From VMDJ01 sp038146785 (GTDB lineage: Bacteria; Pseudomonadota; Gammaproteobacteria; Chromatiales; Chromatiaceae), in NCBI GenBank assembly GCA_038146785.1, contig JAYQSI010000009.1, forward strand, positions 1 to 64,000: DNA of 64,000 nt, written 5' to 3'. Below are positions 16,820-26,190 of the stretch, one piece after another. The position numbers and the translations under genes were made by a program. The notes beneath the pieces are model-generated. The model worked only from the letters and a program-made list of their open reading frames with translations, was not told where the DNA came from and ran no database searches. Positions within the stretch are counted from its first letter, which is position 1; every line of letters begins with the position of its first letter.

Positions 16820-17176
16820 ATGGCACTGGCAGCGGAGCTTATCAATCAGCCCGGCGTGATTGCCGCGGGTGAATATTCTTATCGAGGCGATCGCTTCAGC
16901 TACAAGGGTGAGATGAATGACGACATGGCGAAAATGGCCGCCATTATGTGTCGTGCCACCACCATGAGCGAGCACATGCAAGTCAATATGCTGGAGAGCT
17001 TCTGTCCGAATTGTGGCAGCACGCCACCACAAGGTTGGATTGTTCGAGGACCCGGTTTCACCGTGTGTAATTTGGGTAATGTGTTTGCCTTTGTGAAAAA
17101 CGACACCGGCACACTCAATGGTCTTATGAAGCTGATGCGTGAACGTATTGGCATCGTGGATTCATCACTCGTTTAA
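16820..17176 (+). CDS. DUF2173 family protein, first of three
   Basis: 118-residue cytoplasmic protein, start at ATG 16820 behind AGGAGGGG. It contains a CPNCG motif (ESFCPNCGSTPPQGW) and the family signature GWIVRGPGFTVCNLGNVFAFV. DUF2173 proteins have a roadblock/longin-like alpha/beta pattern and occur mainly in chemolithotrophs, often near sulfur-oxidation genes; no function is established. The GWIVRG...TVC block recurs in the third copy, 560 bases downstream, so the genes are paralogues. Confidence 0.75.
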   Translation: MALAAELINQPGVIAAGEYSYRGDRFSYKGEMNDDMAKMAAIMCRATTMSEHMQVNMLESFCPNCGSTPPQGWIVRGPGFTVCNLGNVFAFVKNDTGTLNGLMKLMRERIGIVDSSLV

Positions 17177-17222
17177 CGAATAAAAAACAGAGGCGCTTAA
17201 GCGTCCACCTTAGGAGTACAAG

Positions 17223-17576
17223 ATGGCAGATTTAGATCAATTAATGAGCTTAGCGGGCGCAGAAGCGGCCTTTACGATGAGTTCTCGTGGCGAGTTGAAA
17301 GAAAGCAAGATTGTTGATGGCAGCCGAATTAATCAAACGGCTTTAGATTTGTTGGCGCATATGTGTATCGCCAATATGTCGATCGCCACCATGCAAGCGC
17401 GTGGATGGGAAACCCAATCTGATGCACAAGGCTTCTATCCCATCGAAGGTTTTACCTTGGTCGGTATGGACTGGTCTGCAGTGACCAATGGTCGAGTTGG
17501 TGTGATCCTGAATAACAATGTTGCTGACTATGAAGCAGCCAATGCTGCCTTAGCTGCCGCTGGAGGTGCTGCATGA
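17223..17576 (+). CDS. DUF2173 family protein, second of three
   Basis: 117 residues. It shares the family layout (N-terminal LMSLAGAEAAFTMSSRGEL strand pair, helix with LLAHMCIANM, then GFTLVGMDWSAVTNGRVGVIL) but lacks the CPNCG and TVC cysteines of its neighbours and ends in an Ala-rich tail. It overlaps the third gene by four bases. It may be the structural partner of the cysteine-bearing copies; that is inference. Confidence 0.75.
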   Translation: MADLDQLMSLAGAEAAFTMSSRGELKESKIVDGSRINQTALDLLAHMCIANMSIATMQARGWETQSDAQGFYPIEGFTLVGMDWSAVTNGRVGVILNNNVADYEAANAALAAAGGAA

Positions 17577-17905
17577 TCCGTCAAATGCTCGCCGTTGATG
17601 GCGTGATGGCGGTCTGCTCCTTTAAAGATGACGGTACCTTTGTTGAAGGCTACGGCGTGATGGGTGATGACCAACTGCATGCCTTGTCGCACTTCGCACA
17701 TGACTATAAGCGTATCGTTCAAGGTAATGCCGACCAGATGTCGATGTTTACCGGATGTAACGGTTTCACACCACCAACCGGTTGGATTGTGCGTGGATCG
17801 GGTATGACGGTCTGCAGTGTTGCCAATACCGTGTGCATTTTGGATAACCAAGAAGGTAATCTGGATGAGGTGTTAAAGGAGCTCAAAGAAGCGGCTCACT
17901 TCTAA
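17573..17905 (+). CDS. DUF2173 family protein, third of three
   Basis: 110 residues, translationally coupled to the second gene by ATGA. It carries FTGCNGFTPPTGWIVRG and MTVCSVANTVCIL, so the C-x-G-x-x-PP-x-GW-x-VRG block of copy one is kept but the first CPxC pair is reduced to one Cys. A strong terminator follows at 17928-17957, closing a three-gene unit. Confidence 0.75.
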   Translation: MIRQMLAVDGVMAVCSFKDDGTFVEGYGVMGDDQLHALSHFAHDYKRIVQGNADQMSMFTGCNGFTPPTGWIVRGSGMTVCSVANTVCILDNQEGNLDEVLKELKEAAHF

Positions 17906-17927
17906 TTCGCTTGGTGTAATTAAATCG

Positions 17928-17957
17928 AAGGCTGCGTATCGATACGCGGCCTTTTTT
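17928..17957 (+). terminator. Rho-independent terminator of the DUF2173 operon
   Basis: Stem AAGGCTGCGTA/TACGCGGCCTT (one G-U pair), tetraloop TCGA, then a T-tract. Confidence 0.9.
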
Positions 17958-18001
17958 TATATGATGTCGCCCTTAAATTGAATTAGCTCGGAGAGAGCGC
18001 T

Positions 18002-19285
18002 ATTACCACGCCATTGATCATCGGCCGCGATAACCATCCCATTTCTCGCGCCAACATCGCTAAAGAAGCCCTTAAGGTGCTTTATCGACTCAAGGATGCT
18101 GACTACGAGGCATATCTTGTTGGCGGTGGCGTGCGCGATTTACTGCTGGGTTTGCATCCCAAAGATTTCGACGTTGCGACCAATGCGCATCCTGAAGAGG
18201 TGGCAGAGGTCTTTAATAACTGCCGTTTGATTGGTCGACGTTTTCGGTTAGCGCATGTGCATTTCGGCCGCGAGATTATTGAGGTCGCGACCTTTAGATC
18301 CTTAACCTCGGGTGCGGCAGATACCGCAGAGCAAGCGACAGATGAAGGCATGGTGCTACGCGATAATGAATACGGCACCATCGAAGAAGATGCCTTGCGT
18401 CGCGACTTCACCGTGAATGCCTTGTATTACAACATCCGTGATTTCTCGATTGTTGATTATGCCGGTGGCGTTGATGATTTGAATGCGCGATTGCTTCGCC
18501 TGATGGGTGATCCTGAGACGCGTTATCGTGAAGATCCCGTGCGCATGATTCGCGCGGTGCGTTTTGCGGCAAAGCTGGGTTTTACCATCGAGGAAAAAAC
18601 CGAAGAGCCGATTCGTCGTTTAGCGACGCTACTGAATGATGTGCCGCCAGCGCGTATGTTTGAAGAGGTGCTTAAGCTATTCCTCTCGGGTCATGCGCAA
18701 GCCACCTATAACTTGTTGCAGCACTATCATTTATTACCTTGCTTGTTCCCTGATACGGCAGCGACACTTGAGAATAACGATCCGTCTACAGCGCCCCTGA
18801 TTCGCCGTGGCATGGAGAATACCGATAGCCGTATCCACGAAGGCAAACCAGTCACACCTGCATTTTTATTTGCTGTGTTGTTATGGGGTCCGGTTCGTGA
18901 TCGTGCAGCAATGTATGAGGCAGATGATGTGCCCGCATATCAAGCGTTACATGCAGCAGTGAATGACATTCTTGATCGACAGTTGCAACGCATTGCTTTG
19001 CCGCGTCGTTTTAGTACGCCAATGCGTGAGATCTGGTCTTTACAACATCGTTTCTTGCAAACACGTGGTAAGCGTCCATTGCGTTTGTTATCGCATCCAC
19101 GTTTCCGTGCAGCCTATGACTTTATGTTGTTGCGCTCAGAAGCTGGTGAGGTTGATGCTGAAATTGCTCAGTGGTGGACCGAGTTCCAAGTGGGCAAGCT
19201 TGAGCCGACTCAGCATCAAGATCGAGACGGCAAGCCTAAGCGTCGTCGCCGTCGTCGTAATAATTCTAAAAAGCGTGATGCATGA
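18002..19285 (+). CDS. pcnB: Poly(A) polymerase I, ATT start
   Basis: Adds 3' poly(A) tails to RNA and so promotes decay. The nucleotidyltransferase core shows LVGGGVRDLLLG and DFDVAT, the RNA-binding part follows, and the C-terminus is a run of Arg/Lys (KPKRRRRRR). No ATG fits. An ATT at 18002 with GGAGAG about eight bases upstream gives the family N-terminus (ITTPLIIGRDNHPISR); a TTG at 18014 is the fallback. E. coli pcnB is known to start at AUU, which limits its translation, so conservation of the rare start is likely. The stop overlaps folK by four bases, as in other gammaproteobacteria. Confidence 0.93.
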   Translation: MTTPLIIGRDNHPISRANIAKEALKVLYRLKDADYEAYLVGGGVRDLLLGLHPKDFDVATNAHPEEVAEVFNNCRLIGRRFRLAHVHFGREIIEVATFRSLTSGAADTAEQATDEGMVLRDNEYGTIEEDALRRDFTVNALYYNIRDFSIVDYAGGVDDLNARLLRLMGDPETRYREDPVRMIRAVRFAAKLGFTIEEKTEEPIRRLATLLNDVPPARMFEEVLKLFLSGHAQATYNLLQHYHLLPCLFPDTAATLENNDPSTAPLIRRGMENTDSRIHEGKPVTPAFLFAVLLWGPVRDRAAMYEADDVPAYQALHAAVNDILDRQLQRIALPRRFSTPMREIWSLQHRFLQTRGKRPLRLLSHPRFRAAYDFMLLRSEAGEVDAEIAQWWTEFQVGKLEPTQHQDRDGKPKRRRRRRNNSKKRDA

Positions 19286-19767
19286 GTGGTGTGATTGCCT
19301 ATCTTGGATTGGGCAGTAACTTAGGTGACCCAATCGCGCATGTAACCGAAGCGGTTGCAGAGTTGGCAGCTCACCCGGAAGTCACACATTCACGTTGCTC
19401 ACCGCTTTATCAAAGTGCGCCCGTCGGTCCAGAAGGGCAGCAGGATTACATCAATGCGGTTCTCGAGATCGAAACCACCTTGGAGTCGATAGCGCTTTTG
19501 GATTGGTGCCAGGAGATCGAGAATCGTCATGGTCGAGAGCGTCACGAGCGTTGGGGTTCTCGCACCCTCGATGTTGATGTGCTGCTTTATGGCGATCAAG
19601 TTATACAACACGAACGACTGATCGTGCCGCATGCTGAGATGCATTGGCGTGCCTTTGTCTTAAGGCCGCTTGCGGATTTGAACGCCGATATTGCACTACC
19701 AGGTTTTGGTTTGGTGTCTGAGCTGCTTTCTGAGATCAGCGAAGCAGGGCAGCATCGTTTAAACTGA
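19282..19767 (+). CDS. folK: 6-hydroxymethyl-7,8-dihydropterin pyrophosphokinase
   Basis: 161-residue folate-pathway kinase that pyrophosphorylates hydroxymethyldihydropterin. Family marks: YLGLGSNLGDP at the N-terminus, RHERWGSRTLDVDVLLYG with the metal-binding DVD, and LIVPHAEMHWRAFVLRPL. The ATG overlaps the pcnB stop. panB and panC follow, the standard pcnB-folK-panBC order. Confidence 0.97.
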   Translation: MSGVIAYLGLGSNLGDPIAHVTEAVAELAAHPEVTHSRCSPLYQSAPVGPEGQQDYINAVLEIETTLESIALLDWCQEIENRHGRERHERWGSRTLDVDVLLYGDQVIQHERLIVPHAEMHWRAFVLRPLADLNADIALPGFGLVSELLSEISEAGQHRLN

Positions 19768-19803
19768 GCACCTTAGTTGGCGTAAGCCCTGAAGAGAAAC
19801 ACC

Positions 19804-20601
19804 ATGGCAAAAATTACCATCAGTCATCTGAATAAGATGAAACAAGCGGGTGAAAAAATCACCATGCTCACCAGTTATGACGCAAGCATGACGCGCCTCG
19901 CAGAAACAGCGGGTGTGGATACGCTGCTCGTGGGTGATTCCTTGGGTATGGTGATTCAAGGTCATGGCAGCACCTTGCCAGTGAGTGTGGATGACATGGT
20001 TTATCACACTGCCAATGTGGCGCGTGTGAGTCAGTCAGCCATGGTGATTGCGGATATGCCGTTTATGAGTCACGGCACTCAACAGCAAGCCTTGGATACC
20101 GCAGGTCGCCTAATGAAAGAAGGTGGCGCTGAGATGGTGAAGATCGAAGGCGGTGCGCCTCAGGTTGAAACCGTTCGTCATCTCACCGAACGTGCAGTCC
20201 CTGTGTGTGGTCATTTGGGTTTAATGCCGCAATCGATCCATCAGTTAGGTGGTTATCGCGTGCAAGGTAAAGAAGCCCAAGCAGCCGATCAAATGATCGC
20301 TGATGCCTTAGCCTTACAAGCAGCCGGTGCGCAGATGCTGGTATTGGAATGTATTCCACAGGCCTTAGCGCAATCGATTACCCAAGAGCTGGCAATCCCA
20401 GTGATTGGCATTGGTGCAGGCAAAGACACCGATGGCCAAGTGTTGGTGTGTTACGACATGCTCGGCATGAGTGTGAATCGTATTCCAAGCTTTGTGAAAA
20501 ATTTCTTAGCTGATGCGGGTAGCGTGCAAGAGGCATTAAGCGCGTATGTTTCAGCGGTAAGAGCAGGTGAGTTTCCTGCGGCAGAACATATTCCAGCATG
20601 A
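19804..20601 (+). CDS. panB: 3-methyl-2-oxobutanoate hydroxymethyltransferase
   Basis: 265 residues; transfers a hydroxymethyl group from methylenetetrahydrofolate to ketoisovalerate, giving ketopantoate. TSYDASMTRLAE, the metal-binding LVGDSLGMV and the VCGHLGLMPQS segment are intact. Overlaps panC by four bases. Confidence 0.97.
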   Translation: MAKITISHLNKMKQAGEKITMLTSYDASMTRLAETAGVDTLLVGDSLGMVIQGHGSTLPVSVDDMVYHTANVARVSQSAMVIADMPFMSHGTQQQALDTAGRLMKEGGAEMVKIEGGAPQVETVRHLTERAVPVCGHLGLMPQSIHQLGGYRVQGKEAQAADQMIADALALQAAGAQMLVLECIPQALAQSITQELAIPVIGIGAGKDTDGQVLVCYDMLGMSVNRIPSFVKNFLADAGSVQEALSAYVSAVRAGEFPAAEHIPA

Positions 20602-21449
20602 AGATGATCGAGCAGCTTGAGCAGCTGCGAATCGCCACACAACTTGCAAAACAACTCGGTCGCGTCGCGTTTGTCCCAACAATGGGTAATCTGCATGAAG
20701 GGCATCTGACCTTGATGCGTGAAGCACGCAAACATGCACAGACCGTTATCTGCAGTATTTTCGTTAATCCCATGCAGTTTGGTGCGAATGAGGATTTGGA
20801 TAAATATCCACGCACTCTCGATGCAGATATCGCGGCACTCGAATCGGCCGGCGTTGATCTACTGTATTTTCCCAGTGTCGAAACCATGTACCCGAAGCCG
20901 CTCTCTGATCAAACCAAGGTCGAGGTGCCGGTAATCAGTGATTTGTATTGTGGTGCCTCACGCCCAGGGCATTTTGTGGGTGTTGCAACAGTTGTCGCCA
21001 AGCTCTTTAACATGGTGCAACCCGATGTGGCTTTGTTTGGTACTAAGGACTTTCAGCAACTGGCGGTAATTCGTCGCATGGTGGCTGACTTGGCGATGCC
21101 TATTGAGATTATTGGCGTTCCCACAGTGCGTGATGCCGACGGTCTGGCGATGAGTTCACGTAACCAATATCTGACGACCGAACAGCGTGCGATTGCACCC
21201 ATGATTTATGCAGAGCTCAAACAGCTGGCTGAAACATTGAGTCAGGATCTTTCTCAGCTTGAGCAGCAGTCTGCCGATAGTCAGCGCCGTCTTGCTGAGG
21301 CTGGTTTCGAACCTGATTATCTGCATGTCTTAGATGCGGAAACTTTGTTGCCTTTGACTAATCAGAGTCAGCAGGGTGTCATTTTAATAGCGGCTAAATT
21401 AGGCGCAGCTCGTTTAATCGATAACATTGAATTTACTTGCGCTCTTTAA
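20598..21449 (+). CDS. panC: Pantothenate synthetase
   Basis: 283 residues; joins pantoate and beta-alanine with ATP. The HIGH-like HEGH in PTMGNLHEGHLTLM, FVNPMQFGANEDLDKYPRT, the substrate segment FGTKDFQQL and the KMSKS-like MSSRNQYL are all present. It closes the folate/pantothenate run; 17 bases later comes the channel gene. Confidence 0.97.
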   Translation: MKMIEQLEQLRIATQLAKQLGRVAFVPTMGNLHEGHLTLMREARKHAQTVICSIFVNPMQFGANEDLDKYPRTLDADIAALESAGVDLLYFPSVETMYPKPLSDQTKVEVPVISDLYCGASRPGHFVGVATVVAKLFNMVQPDVALFGTKDFQQLAVIRRMVADLAMPIEIIGVPTVRDADGLAMSSRNQYLTTEQRAIAPMIYAELKQLAETLSQDLSQLEQQSADSQRRLAEAGFEPDYLHVLDAETLLPLTNQSQQGVILIAAKLGAARLIDNIEFTCAL

Positions 21450-21466
21450 ATAGCGCATAGGCTCTT

Positions 21467-23189
21467 ATGAAAAATCTTCGTTATTTCTTACTTACGTTTT
21501 TTGTCTTATTCCAAAGTGTTGCGCTTGCTGAAGACGCGGCAAAAGAGGTCGCAGTACCTCAAGCACCACCCAGCGAACTGATTTCGCCGCGGGCAACTTT
21601 AGGCATGTTCCTTGAGGCCATGAGCGATGCGAAAGCGGGGGAGAAGTCGCGCGTTGAAGATGCGATTAAAGCCTTAGATCTTTCGGCGATTAATGCGTTG
21701 GTTCGTCGTGAGCGTGGTCCAACGATCGCTTGGCAGATGATCGAGGTATTTGATCGCACAGGCGGCATTTCTGCGACAAGCGTGCCTGAGGAAACGGAGC
21801 TTTCTGCGGTGGATGTGCGCCGTTTTAAGCAGGGCGTTGTGCGTCTTCAAAAACAAACCGATGGACGTTGGTTATTTGATGCACGCAGTATCGAGATCAT
21901 CCCAAATGTCTTTGCTGCACTAGAAGAGAAGAGCCCGCAGTCTGGCTCAGGTAATGCGAGTTATTTGCCTTGGGAGATCCGTTTAGAGCGTGCTATGCCG
22001 CCAAGCTTGAAACACGAGGTCTTCCTGATTGAGAACTGGCGTTGGTTGGCGCTGCTGATCGTCATCACACTGGGTGTTGTATTTGACTGGTTGATGACGC
22101 GTTTCTTACGTCGCGCGCTGCGTAACTGGATTGCACGTCAAAAGCGTGATGAGTACGACGACATTCAAGATCAAGATAACCGACTGCGTCCGGTTGGCTT
22201 GGTCATCATGGCGGCGATCTGGTGGATGGGTATCCATGCGATTGGTCTGCCGGAAACAGCTTTGCTGATTTTGCTGGTAGCGGTTAAAGCCTTTGCAAGT
22301 TTTGCGGCAGTTTGGGCGGCATATCGTTTTGTCGATATTTTATCCGCTTGGTTGATCTGTAAAGCCAAGGTCACTGACACCACGATTGATGATGTGTTGG
22401 TGCCATTGATCCCGCGTACCTTAAAAATCTTTGTCACCGTCATCGGTGTTGTCTTTATCGCGGACAACTTAAGCATCGATATCACCGGCTTGTTAGCAGG
22501 TCTTGGTCTTGGTGGTTTAGCCGTTTGCTTTAGCCGCAAAAGATATGGTGCAAAACCTATTTGGTTCTATCACTGTATTAATGGATCGTACCTTTAAGAA
22601 AGGTGATTGGATTGTTGTTGAAGGTGTTGAAGGTACGGTGGAACACATGGGTTTCCGTAGTACGCGCATTCGTACCTTTTATGATTCGTTAATCACGGTA
22701 CCTAATGCCAAGTTTATTACCGCAGAAGTGGACAACATGCGTGCTCGCGCGCGTCGTCGTTATAAAACCGCTTTCTCACTGACCTATGACACGCCGCCAG
22801 AAAAGATCGAAGCGTTTTGTGAAGGTGTGCGTGAGCTGATTCGTCAGCATCCCTACATGGTTAAAGATCGTTTCCATGTTTATCTGCATGAACTCGGTGG
22901 TAGCGGTTTGGATATCTTGATCAACGTGTTCTTTGAGACACCGGATACGCCAACAGAATACCGTGAGCGTCATCGTTTCTTGCTTGACTGCTTGCGTATC
23001 GCAAAAGAGATTGGTGTTGAATATGCCTTCCCAACGCAAACGCTTTACATGCGTCAGGAAGAGTGGGCTGTTCCAGCGGATGATTTACCGCTCAGTGCGG
23101 CGGCTCAGCAAGGTAAAGATAAGGCAGTAAAAATTGTCAGTGAAACAACAGGCTTGGGTGTTAAACCACCGCCAGTGAGTTTTGATTAA
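21467..23189 (+). pseudogene. MscS-family mechanosensitive channel, frameshifted
   Basis: About 573 residues when repaired. A signal peptide (MKNLRYFLLTFFVLFQSVALA) and a periplasmic domain lead to several membrane helices and the pore helix GLLAGLGLGGLAV. There the frame is lost: one extra T in 22524-22526 turns VALAAKDMVQNLFG into VCFSRKRYGAK. The second part continues in the next frame with SITVLMDRTFKKGDWIV and the MscS beta domain. Total length is one base over a multiple of three, as expected. Gates solute efflux on osmotic downshock when intact. Confidence 0.88.
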
Positions 23190-23198
23190 GGAATAAGC

Positions 23199-24163
23199 AT
23201 GTCAGCTAAGCCACGTGTACTTGTTGGTCGTAAGTTACCACCCAATGTTGAGGCGCGTTTGCGTCAGGATTACGACCCAATCTTCAATCAAGATGACGTG
23301 GTGTATAGCAAAGAGCAGCTTCTCGCATTAGCAGCTGATGTTGACGCGATTATTCCGTGTCATACCGAGCACATGTCAGCAGACGTTATCGCCGCCTTAC
23401 CTGATCGTGTAAAAGCCATCTGTAGTTTTTCAGTCGGAACAGATCACATCGATTTGGTTGCTGCAAAAAATAAAGGTTTGATTGTCACCAATACGCCAGA
23501 TGTTCTTAATGATGCGACCGCAGAGATCGCCATGCTGCTGATGTTGGCTGCCTCTCGTCGAGCATTTGAAGGTGAGCGAAGTATCCGAACCGATACTTGG
23601 GCTGACTGGACGGCATTTGATGGTTTGGGTCTGCAAATCACGGGTAAGCGCCTTGGTATTGTGGGTATGGGACGAGTAGGGCGCGTGTTAGCTAAACGGG
23701 CTCGCGCATTTGATATGGAGATTCATTATCACAACCGTCGCCCACTTTCTGATGATGAGGCGCAGGGTGCGATCTTTCATGAATCATTAGAAGCGATGTT
23801 GCCTTTGTGTGATGTCTTATCGATTCACTGTCCTTCAAACCCAGATTCCAAACATCTAATCAATAAGGAAACATTGGCTTTTTGCCAGAGCATGCTGTTT
23901 TGGTGAATACCGCGCGCGGTGCGGTAGTGGATGATGATGCGCTGATTGAAGTGCTACAGCAGCGTAAAATTTTTGCCGCAGGCTTGGATGTTTTTAACAA
24001 CGAGCCTGCAATTGATCCACGTTATCGCGAGCTCGATAACTGCTTCCTTTTGCCGCATATCGGCAGCGCCACACGCGAGACACGAGATGCGATGGGCTTC
24101 CGTGTTTTGGACAACCTGGATGCGGTTTTTGTAGGAAAAACTCCCCAAGATTTACTGACCTAA
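23199..24163 (+). pseudogene. D-2-hydroxyacid dehydrogenase (glyoxylate/hydroxypyruvate reductase type), frameshifted
   Basis: 321 residues when repaired. The NAD(P)-binding site GIVGMGRVGRVLA, the catalytic Arg in VNTARGAVVDDDAL, and Glu/His in NNEPAIDP and LLPHIGSAT are all present, but one T is missing in the T5 run at 23879-23883, splitting the protein at LALFLPEH. Reduces glyoxylate or hydroxypyruvate in the family. GGAATAAGC precedes the ATG, nine bases after the channel gene. Confidence 0.88.
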
Positions 24164-24238
24164 GCGGCATAAGGCTTTTTGAATAGCCCAAGCGCCTTTA
24201 TGTATAAGAATTCTCTGTAATTATGAATTAGAAATTCA

Positions 24239-24266
24239 TTGACGTACCCCGCCAAAGGACTAAAGT
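24239..24266 (+). promoter_or_regulatory. Candidate sigma-70 promoter of the TRAP operon
   Basis: TTGACG, 16 bases, TAAAGT, placed about 90 bases ahead of the binding-protein gene in a gap of 195 bases. Confidence 0.45.
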
Positions 24267-24358
24267 ACGGCAAAGGTTGTACACAGAAGACAGCCTTAAA
24301 ACCCAAAGGTGCCGCGCCAGCGGTAACTAAAAAAATGACCAAAGTGAGGAATCATTAA

Positions 24359-25492
24359 ATGTCTGACCAGAAGAAAGGCACTGATACCAGTCGCCGTAAA
24401 TTTCTAAAAGCAGCTGCAGCCGGCGCTGCAGTTGGTGCTGTTGGCGCGCCAGCGATCGTTTCAGCAAACAAACCAATCACTCTTAAGATGCAAACCTCTT
24501 GGGGTGCATCAAACATTTGGCAAGGCTTTGCTAAAGACTACTGTGACCGTGTTGAGCGTATGTCTGGTGGTCGTTTGAAGATTGACCTATTGCCATCGGG
24601 CGCAGTTGTTAAAGCATTCCAAGTTATGGATGCGGTTAACGATGGCGTTCTCGACTGTGCGCACTCTGTACCTGTTTACTGGTACGGTAAAAACAAAGCA
24701 GCATCTTTGTTTGGTACAGGTCCTGTATTCGGTGGTTCAGCAACCACTATGTTGTCTTGGTTCTACGCTGGTGGCGGTCAAGAGTTGTACCGTGAGTTGA
24801 CTCAAGACATCATGAAACTGAATGTTGTTGGCTTCATGGGCTTCCCAATGTTCGCGCAACCATTTGGTTGGTTTAAAAAGCCAGTGACCAAAGCGTCAGA
24901 ATTGAAAGGCTTTAAGTACCGTACTGTTGGTTTGGCAGCAGACGTGATGAATAAAATGGGTATGAGTGTTGCTCAGTTGCCTGGTGGCGAAATCGTTCCA
25001 GCAATGGAAAAAGGTGTAATTGACGCCTTCGAATTCAACAATCCAAGTTCTGATATGGACTTCGGTGCGCAAGACGTAGCGAAGAACTACTACCTATCTT
25101 CTTATCACCAAGCATCTGAAAGCTTCGAGTTCATCTTCAATAAAGATGTATGGAACGACCTGCCAGATGATCTGAAGGGCATCCTCCAGTACGGTGTAGA
25201 AGCTGTAAGTACAGCTAACACTGCTCGCGCAATGAACGAGTACTCAGCTGACTTGGTCGCGTTGCAGAAGGATCATGGTGTTAAGGTTGAGCGTACTTCT
25301 AAGGACATCTTGGATGCACAATTGAAGGCTTGGGATCAAATTATTCCTACTTTGGAAGCTGATCCATTCATGAAGAAATGTATTCAGAGTCAGCGAGAGT
25401 GGGTTGAGCGTGTCTCTTACTACGAGTTGATGAATGCGCCTGATCTAGCATTGGCTTATAACCATTACTTCCCAGGTAAGTTAAAACTCTAA
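24359..25492 (+). CDS. TRAP transporter substrate-binding protein, Tat-exported
   Basis: 377-residue periplasmic receptor of the DctP/TakP group. A Tat signal SRRKFLKAAAAG is cut at about 33 (VSA-NKP). The mature domain shows FKYRTVGLAADVMNKMG with the carboxylate-binding Arg, and FEFNNPSSDMDFG, as in the 2-oxoacid-binding TakP branch, so an organic acid ligand is likely. It leads an operon with both membrane subunits, an amidase and a small membrane protein. A long hairpin separates it from the permeases, which would give more receptor than channel. Confidence 0.9.
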   Translation: MSDQKKGTDTSRRKFLKAAAAGAAVGAVGAPAIVSANKPITLKMQTSWGASNIWQGFAKDYCDRVERMSGGRLKIDLLPSGAVVKAFQVMDAVNDGVLDCAHSVPVYWYGKNKAASLFGTGPVFGGSATTMLSWFYAGGGQELYRELTQDIMKLNVVGFMGFPMFAQPFGWFKKPVTKASELKGFKYRTVGLAADVMNKMGMSVAQLPGGEIVPAMEKGVIDAFEFNNPSSDMDFGAQDVAKNYYLSSYHQASESFEFIFNKDVWNDLPDDLKGILQYGVEAVSTANTARAMNEYSADLVALQKDHGVKVERTSKDILDAQLKAWDQIIPTLEADPFMKKCIQSQREWVERVSYYELMNAPDLALAYNHYFPGKLKL

Positions 25493-25515
25493 TTTGAGAT
25501 CTTAACTTTGCGTGG

Positions 25516-25545
25516 GCCACGGGGCGTATTTATACGCCCCGTGGC
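25516..25545 (+). terminator. Strong hairpin between TRAP receptor and permeases
   Basis: Perfect 13-bp stem GCCACGGGGCGTA/TACGCCCCGTGGC with loop TTTA. The downstream T-tract is weak (TTATTTG), so it likely acts as a partial terminator or as a 3' stabiliser of receptor mRNA. Confidence 0.7.
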
Positions 25546-25581
25546 TTATTTGCGACAACCAATTCTTTAGAAGGTGTTGGC

Positions 25582-26187
25582 ATGATGCTAACTTACATTG
25601 ACTTTGCTGATCGAGTTTCCGCTTGGTTTGGAAAAACTTTTGGCTGGCTCATTATGTTCATGGCTTTTGGTACTGGCTATGAAGTGCTTGTCCGTTACGG
25701 TTTTAACGCACCGACCACTTGGGCATTCGACATGTCGTACATATGCTATGGCACGCTTTTTATGATGAGTGGGGCTTATACATTATCGAGGGATGGTCAT
25801 GTTCGCGGTGATTTTATCTACCGCCTCTGGAAACCCAAGACGCAAGCCAAAGTTGAGCTTGTTTTATACCTTTTATTTTTCTTTCCTGGTGTACTTGCCT
25901 TAATACTTTCTGGGTGGAAATACGCTTCAAGATCTTGGGGTTACCTCGAGGTGAGTGTTAATAGCCCGGTGAGTATTCCGATATTCCAATTTAAAACGAT
26001 CATTGTGATCGCGGGTGTTTTGTTATTCATTCAAGGTATAGCTCAGGTATTTCGTGCCATTCACTGCATGAAAACTGGCGAGTGGTTGCTCGCAGCAGAA
26101 GACGTTGAAGAAACTGAGGTTCAGTTGCTTCGTGAACAAGAAGAAGCTGCAGCTGAAGCAGCTAAACGCGCTCAACAGGGGAGCTAA
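25582..26187 (+). CDS. TRAP transporter small permease (DctQ)
   Basis: 201 residues with four membrane segments of the DctQ type (WLIMFMAFGTGYEVLVRYGF, the WAFDMSY loop, and two later helices) and an acidic, Ala/Glu-rich C-tail. Pairs with the large subunit, three bases downstream. Confidence 0.9.
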   Translation: MMLTYIDFADRVSAWFGKTFGWLIMFMAFGTGYEVLVRYGFNAPTTWAFDMSYICYGTLFMMSGAYTLSRDGHVRGDFIYRLWKPKTQAKVELVLYLLFFFPGVLALILSGWKYASRSWGYLEVSVNSPVSIPIFQFKTIIVIAGVLLFIQGIAQVFRAIHCMKTGEWLLAAEDVEETEVQLLREQEEAAAEAAKRAQQGS

Positions 26188-26190
26188 GTC

